In this document: positions 60,070 to 64,000 of the stretch, in pieces | Numbering within the stretch: the stretch's first letter is position 1 | How the letters are laid out: each line of letters begins with the position of its first letter | Source of the DNA: Candidatus Enterovibrio altilux | GTDB lineage: Bacteria > Pseudomonadota > Gammaproteobacteria > Enterobacterales > Vibrionaceae | Length of the DNA stretch: 64,000 nucleotides | Assembly: GCF_002381345.1 (NCBI RefSeq) | Contig: NZ_CP020660.1 | Coordinates: 930,001 to 994,000 of the forward strand | Direction: 5' to 3' | The notes under the pieces: generated by a model | Database searches by the model: none | What the model was told of the DNA's origin: nothing | The model's input: only the letters and a program-made list of their open reading frames with translations | Made by a program: the position numbers and the translations under genes

Positions 60070-61593
60070 ATGAATGAGCTGCCCGTAGTATCAGATGATG
60101 CCGTAGAGCAAATGGTGACTATGATGGCAACACGCTTACCTTTTGGTTTTGCTAAACGTCATGGTGTCGTTGTAGAACGCACAGAGAATGGTTGGTTGCT
60201 ATACTACCGAAATCATCCAAAACCTGAAATATTAATGGAAGTACGTCGAGTCTTGGGACAAACGTTTACTCCTATCCAACTACGTACTCAAGACTTCGAT
60301 CTCAAACTCACACAGCTTTATCAGCGCAATTCTTCAGAAGCTCAACAATTGATGGAAGACATTGGTGCAAATAATGATGATTTCTTTGCATTAGCAGAAG
60401 AGCTGCCACAAAGCGAAGATTTATTAGAATCAGAAGATGATGCCCCAATAATTAAGCTAATTAATGCCATGCTAGGCGAAGCCATCAAAGAAACGGCATC
60501 GGATATTCATGTCGAGACGTTTGAACAAACTCTGACAATTCGTTTTCGTGTCGATGGTGTATTACGTGAAGTGTTGAGTCCAAACCGTAAATTAGCGCCA
60601 TTATTAGTATCTCGTATCAAAGTAATGGCACGTCTTGATATTGCCGAAAAGCGCATACCTCAAGATGGACGCATCTCTTTGAAAATTGGAGGTAGAGCCG
60701 TGGATGTTCGTGTCTCTACCATGCCATCATCACATGGTGAGCGTGTGGTATTACGTCTGCTGGATAAAAATACCACGCACCTCAACCTTGCAAGCCTGGG
60801 TATGACTCGAACAGTGCAAAATAATTTTCAAGTGCTTATCAAGCGCCCTCATGGGATATTACTGGTTACAGGTCCTACTGGTTCCGGTAAATCAACTACC
60901 TTATACGCTGGTTTAACAGAATTAAACAATACTGAACAAAATATTTTAACGATTGAAGACCCTATCGAATTTAATATCAATGGCATTGGCCAAATGCAAG
61001 TAAATACTAAGGTCGATATGACTTTTGCTCGTGGATTCAGAGCTATTTTGCGTCAAGATCCTGATATAGTAATGATCGGTGAAATCCGTGACTTAGAAAC
61101 TGCACAAATTGCAATTCAAGCATCATTAACGGGTCACTTGGTGTTATCAACACTGCACACTAATACTGCGATTGGTGCGGTCACGCGTCTGCGTGATATG
61201 GGTATTGAACCGTTCCTTGTTTCTTCCTCCTTACTGGGCGTACTCGCACAACGTCTTGTGAGAACCTTATGCCAAAACTGCAAAGAGCCCTATGAAGCTG
61301 ATGCTCCGAGTAAATCATGGCTTGGGGCGTCTGAAAATGAACCTTTAATACTCTATCGTCCTAAAGGGTGTGTTCAATGTAATAGCAAAGGCTACCACGG
61401 TCGTACTGGTATTCATGAGTTGTTGGTGGTTAATACTCATGTGCAAGCACTTATCCACAGTGAAGAAGGTGAACAAATGATTGAACGCTACATCCGTCAA
61501 CATTCTCCAAGTATTCGTGCCGATGGCCTAATTAAAGTTAAACAAGGGCAAACAACACTTGAAGAAGTTCTTCGGGTTACGCGGGAGGACTAA
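60070..61593 (+). CDS. gspE: Type II secretion ATPase GspE
   Basis: This 507-residue cytoplasmic AAA-type ATPase drives pseudopilus assembly. The N1/N2 domains bind GspL. The catalytic half shows Walker [15 protein letters not shown] near residue 267, the Asp box [15 protein letters not shown], Walker [15 protein letters not shown] near 327 and the His box [13 protein letters not shown]. The zinc-binding tetracysteine is complete (LCQNCKEP and GCVQCNSKG, near 400 and 433). It starts five bases after gspD and its stop overlaps the gspF ATG by one base (TAATG). Confidence 0.97.
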   Translation: MNELPVVSDDAVEQMVTMMATRLPFGFAKRHGVVVERTENGWLLYYRNHPKPEILMEVRRVLGQTFTPIQLRTQDFDLKLTQLYQRNSSEAQQLMEDIGANNDDFFALAEELPQSEDLLESEDDAPIIKLINAMLGEAIKETASDIHVETFEQTLTIRFRVDGVLREVLSPNRKLAPLLVSRIKVMARLDIAEKRIPQDGRISLKIGGRAVDVRVSTMPSSHGERVVLRLLDKNTTHLNLASLGMTRTVQNNFQVLIKRPHGILLVTGPTGSGKSTTLYAGLTELNNTEQNILTIEDPIEFNINGIGQMQVNTKVDMTFARGFRAILRQDPDIVMIGEIRDLETAQIAIQASLTGHLVLSTLHTNTAIGAVTRLRDMGIEPFLVSSSLLGVLAQRLVRTLCQNCKEPYEADAPSKSWLGASENEPLILYRPKGCVQCNSKGYHGRTGIHELLVVNTHVQALIHSEEGEQMIERYIRQHSPSIRADGLIKVKQGQTTLEEVLRVTRED

Positions 61594-62816
61594 TGGTAGC
61601 ATTTGAATACAAAGCATTAAACACGAAAGGTCGTACTGTTAAAGGCGTGATCGAAGCGGATACGGCACGCTTAGCGCGACAAATGTTGCGCGAAAAAACA
61701 TTGGTTCCAGTTGATATCATTCAAACCCGTGAAAGAGAACAACAGCACCAACGAACACAATCAGTACGTTTTCAACGCGTAATCAGTACCAATGAATTAG
61801 CGCTGATCACGCGTCAACTTGCAACCTTAGTACACGCTGCTATGCCGCTAGAGGAATGCATTAAAGCCGTGGCAGAACAGACCGATAAGCAGCGATTAAA
61901 AAATGTCCTGATGAGTGTTAGAGCACGTATTATTGAAGGTTATACTTTGTCGGATAGCTTGAGTGACTATCCGCAAGTATTTGATCAGCTTTTTCGCGCC
62001 ATGGTTACGGCTGGTGAACAATCAGGACATTTAGGACCCGTTCTTACACATTTGGCTGATTTCGTTGAAAACCGTCAGCAGGTCAAAAGTAAATTAATCC
62101 AATCGATGGTTTACCCCATTGTACTAACAGTTGCAGCTGTTACAATTGTTGCTTTCTTATTAGCCACTGTGGTGCCAGACATTGTTGGACAGTTTCTCCG
62201 CACAGGTTCTGAACTGCCGGTAATTACGCAAGTCCTGCTGAACACGAGTCATTTTATCACCAGTTGGGGTCTGCTTGTTTTAGCGGCTTTTATTGGTCTT
62301 ATTGTTCTTACGCAGGCGTTATTGAAAAACGAACAGCATAAGCTAGATTGGGATCATCGGATGTTAAGCATACCCGTTATAGGACGTGTTACTCGAGGCT
62401 TAAACATTTCACGGTTTGCACGCACCTTATCAATTTGTACATCTAGTGCAATTCCATTGCTAGATGGCATGAAAGTAGCGACGAATGTCATGACTAATAC
62501 CTGGATGCAAATAAAAGTATTAGAAGCATCAGACAGAGTGCGCCAAGGCTCAAGCCTTCGTGTATCTTTAGAAAAGTCCCAACTATTCCCGCCCATGATA
62601 CTGCATATGATTGCCAGTGGTGAACGCAGTGGTGAACTTGAACAAATGCTCACACGGGCAGCAGATAATCAAGATCGAGATTTTGAAGCACAGGTTAATA
62701 TTGCGCTTGGTATTTTCGGTCCGCTGTTGATTATTGGTATGGCAGGCATAGTTCTTTTTATCGTCGTGGCAACATTGATGCCCATTATCCAGCTTAATAA
62801 TATTATTAGCATTTAA
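61593..62816 (+). CDS. gspF: Type II secretion platform protein GspF
   Basis: This 407-residue polytopic platform protein has two T2SSF cytoplasmic domains (about 70-190 and 270-395) and three membrane segments (about 170-195, 220-245 and 375-400; AAVTIVAFLLATVVPDIVGQ is the first). Repeated family motifs include ELALITRQLATLVHAAMPLE and MVTAGEQSGHLGPVL / MIASGERSGELEQML. The start overlaps the gspE stop, so translation is coupled. Confidence 0.96.
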   Translation: MVAFEYKALNTKGRTVKGVIEADTARLARQMLREKTLVPVDIIQTREREQQHQRTQSVRFQRVISTNELALITRQLATLVHAAMPLEECIKAVAEQTDKQRLKNVLMSVRARIIEGYTLSDSLSDYPQVFDQLFRAMVTAGEQSGHLGPVLTHLADFVENRQQVKSKLIQSMVYPIVLTVAAVTIVAFLLATVVPDIVGQFLRTGSELPVITQVLLNTSHFITSWGLLVLAAFIGLIVLTQALLKNEQHKLDWDHRMLSIPVIGRVTRGLNISRFARTLSICTSSAIPLLDGMKVATNVMTNTWMQIKVLEASDRVRQGSSLRVSLEKSQLFPPMILHMIASGERSGELEQMLTRAADNQDRDFEAQVNIALGIFGPLLIIGMAGIVLFIVVATLMPIIQLNNIISI

Positions 62817-62860
62817 TCATAACATCCGCTGCTTAGCAGCATAGTCAAGAGAGATAGAGC

Positions 62861-63301
62861 ATGCAACGTCATCGTCAACAAGGTTTTACCTTACTAGAAA
62901 TCATGGTTGTTATCGTTATTTTGGGCGTGCTTGCAAGTTTAGTTATACCAAACCTGCTGGGTAACAAAGATAAAGCTGATCAACAAAAAGCGATCACGGA
63001 TATTAGCGTGCTTGAACAAGCCCTCGATATGTATAAATTAGATAACAGTGTTCACCCAACCACAGACCAAGGATTAGAGGCCTTAATAAAAAAACCACAT
63101 AGCTCACCAAAGCCGATCAGCTATCGCGAAGGTGGTTACATCAAACGACTTCCACAAGATCCATGGGGTAATGATTACCAATTCCTGAATCCTGGTGAGC
63201 ATAGCATCATTGATATTTTTACTTTAGGTGCGGATCACCAAGAAGGCGGGGGAGGCATCAATCAAGATATTGGTAACTGGAACATGATGGACATTCGATA
63301 A
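62861..63301 (+). CDS. gspG: Major pseudopilin GspG
   Basis: This 146-residue precursor has the class III signal MQRHRQQG, with predicted cleavage after Gly8 and Glu at +5 of the mature FTLLEIMVVIVIL helix. The C-terminal part has the GspG fold (QALDMYKLDNSVHPTTDQGL, LPQDPWGNDYQFLNPGEHS, DIFTLGADHQEGG). The polymer forms the secretion piston. It needs prepilin peptidase, which is not in this window. Confidence 0.97.
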   Translation: MQRHRQQGFTLLEIMVVIVILGVLASLVIPNLLGNKDKADQQKAITDISVLEQALDMYKLDNSVHPTTDQGLEALIKKPHSSPKPISYREGGYIKRLPQDPWGNDYQFLNPGEHSIIDIFTLGADHQEGGGGINQDIGNWNMMDIR

Positions 63302-63307
63302 CTAATC

Positions 63308-63871
63308 ATGAAAAAATATTCAGCTGGGTTTACTTTACTGGAAATTTTATTAGTACTACTTCTAATAGCAACCAGTACGGTGATTGTAGTGCCTAATCTA
63401 CTTCAAAATCGCAATGATGAGGCAAAAGAAGAAGCATTGCGCTTCTATCAGTTAGTTAAGTTGTGGACCGAGCAAGCATTGTTAACGGGTCAAACTTTTG
63501 GTCTGCATTTTGATAATGATCATTATGCTTTGCATGAATTGACGCTAGATAATTGGGTACTGGTCTCGAATAGACGTTATGCCTATGCAGTAACGATGCC
63601 AAAAGGCGTTGAGCTACATTGGGAAGTCACGGGGTTTGTGACTGAAGGAAATCGCTTATTCAACCGTGAAAACCTGTTTAATTTAAAATTATTTACTAAC
63701 GAAAAAAAAGACAAACTTAAACCTAAGTCACCTCAAGTGATTTTAATGGGTAATGGAGAAATTATTCCTTTTACGCTAACTTTTTTAACTAATAAAAAAC
63801 GTTTATGGCAAGTGACAGGTAATGATATCGCAATCTTTGAGTTAACAGCGCTTAATGAGGATACAATGTGA
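63308..63871 (+). CDS. gspH: Minor pseudopilin GspH
   Basis: This 187-residue precursor has the prepilin signal MKKYSAG followed by FTLLEILLVLLLIATSTVIV, with cleavage after Gly7. The body matches GspH (KLWTEQALLTGQTFGLHFDN, YALHELTLDNWVL). It lies six bases after gspG and overlaps gspI by four bases. Confidence 0.94.
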   Translation: MKKYSAGFTLLEILLVLLLIATSTVIVVPNLLQNRNDEAKEEALRFYQLVKLWTEQALLTGQTFGLHFDNDHYALHELTLDNWVLVSNRRYAYAVTMPKGVELHWEVTGFVTEGNRLFNRENLFNLKLFTNEKKDKLKPKSPQVILMGNGEIIPFTLTFLTNKKRLWQVTGNDIAIFELTALNEDTM

Positions 63872-64000
63872 AAAAAGCGCATGGCTTTACTCTGATCGAA
63901 GTACTTATTGCCATGGCGGTGTTTGCTGTTGCTGCTATGACTGTGCTTAATTCGACAAGTCAGTACATGAATACACTTAAAGTATTAGAAGAAAAAATTT
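63868..64000 (+). CDS. gspI: Minor pseudopilin GspI (partial, runs off the window)
   Basis: The start is GTG 63868 in the GTGA overlap with the gspH stop. The visible 44 residues begin MKKAHGFTLIEVLIAMAVFA, a prepilin signal with cleavage after Gly6, typical of GspI. The 3' end is outside the window; gspJ-gspN would be expected beyond. Confidence 0.9.
   Translation, partial: MKKAHGFTLIEVLIAMAVFAVAAMTVLNSTSQYMNTLKVLEEKI

Overview
The window is AT-rich gammaproteobacterial chromosome. Protein sequences and gene orders (nnr-tsaE-amiB-mutL-miaA-hfq-hflXKC-yjeT-purA, typA<>glnA, aspA-dcuA, ubiC-ubiA, pckA near gspC-I) point to the Vibrionaceae. Core genes are intact, but the space between them is packed with dead insertion sequences and broken genes. 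That mixture suggests a host-restricted lineage in mid-reduction, for example an Enterovibrio-like light-organ symbiont. The genus is inference; the decay is seen directly.

Layout. 1-5.4 kb: IS relics, a broken arsC, corB and a broken ypjD. 5.6-7 kb: ffh. 7.8-12.9 kb: an rRNA operon on the minus strand (P1 promoter, box A, 16S, spacer without tRNA, 23S) that lacks the expected 5S gene. 13.1-14.2 kb: ubiA with the tail of a dead ubiC. 16-17.5 kb: ilvC. 18.7-21.7 kb: dcuA with a doubly nonsense-mutated aspA. 23.3 kb: nfuA. 25.3-29.2 kb: typA and glnA, divergent. 30.4-43.7 kb: the nnr to purA cluster, interrupted only by an IS relic before purA. 45.1-46.1 kb: yihY with an in-frame TGA and a dtd stump. 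48-50.7 kb: glpK and glpX. 52.7-54.4 kb: pckA. 57.1-64 kb: a type II secretion operon, gspC to gspI, running off the window.

The repeats are the most striking part. Sixteen blocks, about 15 kb or a quarter of the window, derive from one IS5-family, IS903-group element of about 1.03-1.05 kb. None keeps an intact transposase. At least five blocks share exactly the same rearranged structure: a roughly 225-bp inverted copy of the element's 3' end is joined to the left terminus of a longer copy, so the compound element has two copies of the right terminus facing outward. One such unit is flanked by a plausible decayed 9-bp target duplication, which suggests the compound moved as a unit. Remnants of a second family (IS630-like) lie next to typA and at 52 kb.

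Functionally the intact genes cover protein targeting (ffh), translation and its control (rRNA, typA, hfq, hflX, tsaE, miaA), membrane protein quality control (hflKC), mismatch repair (mutL), cell separation (amiB), nitrogen assimilation (glnA), branched-chain amino acid, purine and quinone synthesis (ilvC, purA, ubiA), glycerol use and gluconeogenesis (glpK, glpX, pckA), Fe-S assembly (nfuA) and protein secretion (gsp). Arsenate reductase, aspartase, chorismate lyase, YpjD, YihY and D-aminoacyl-tRNA deacylase are broken here.
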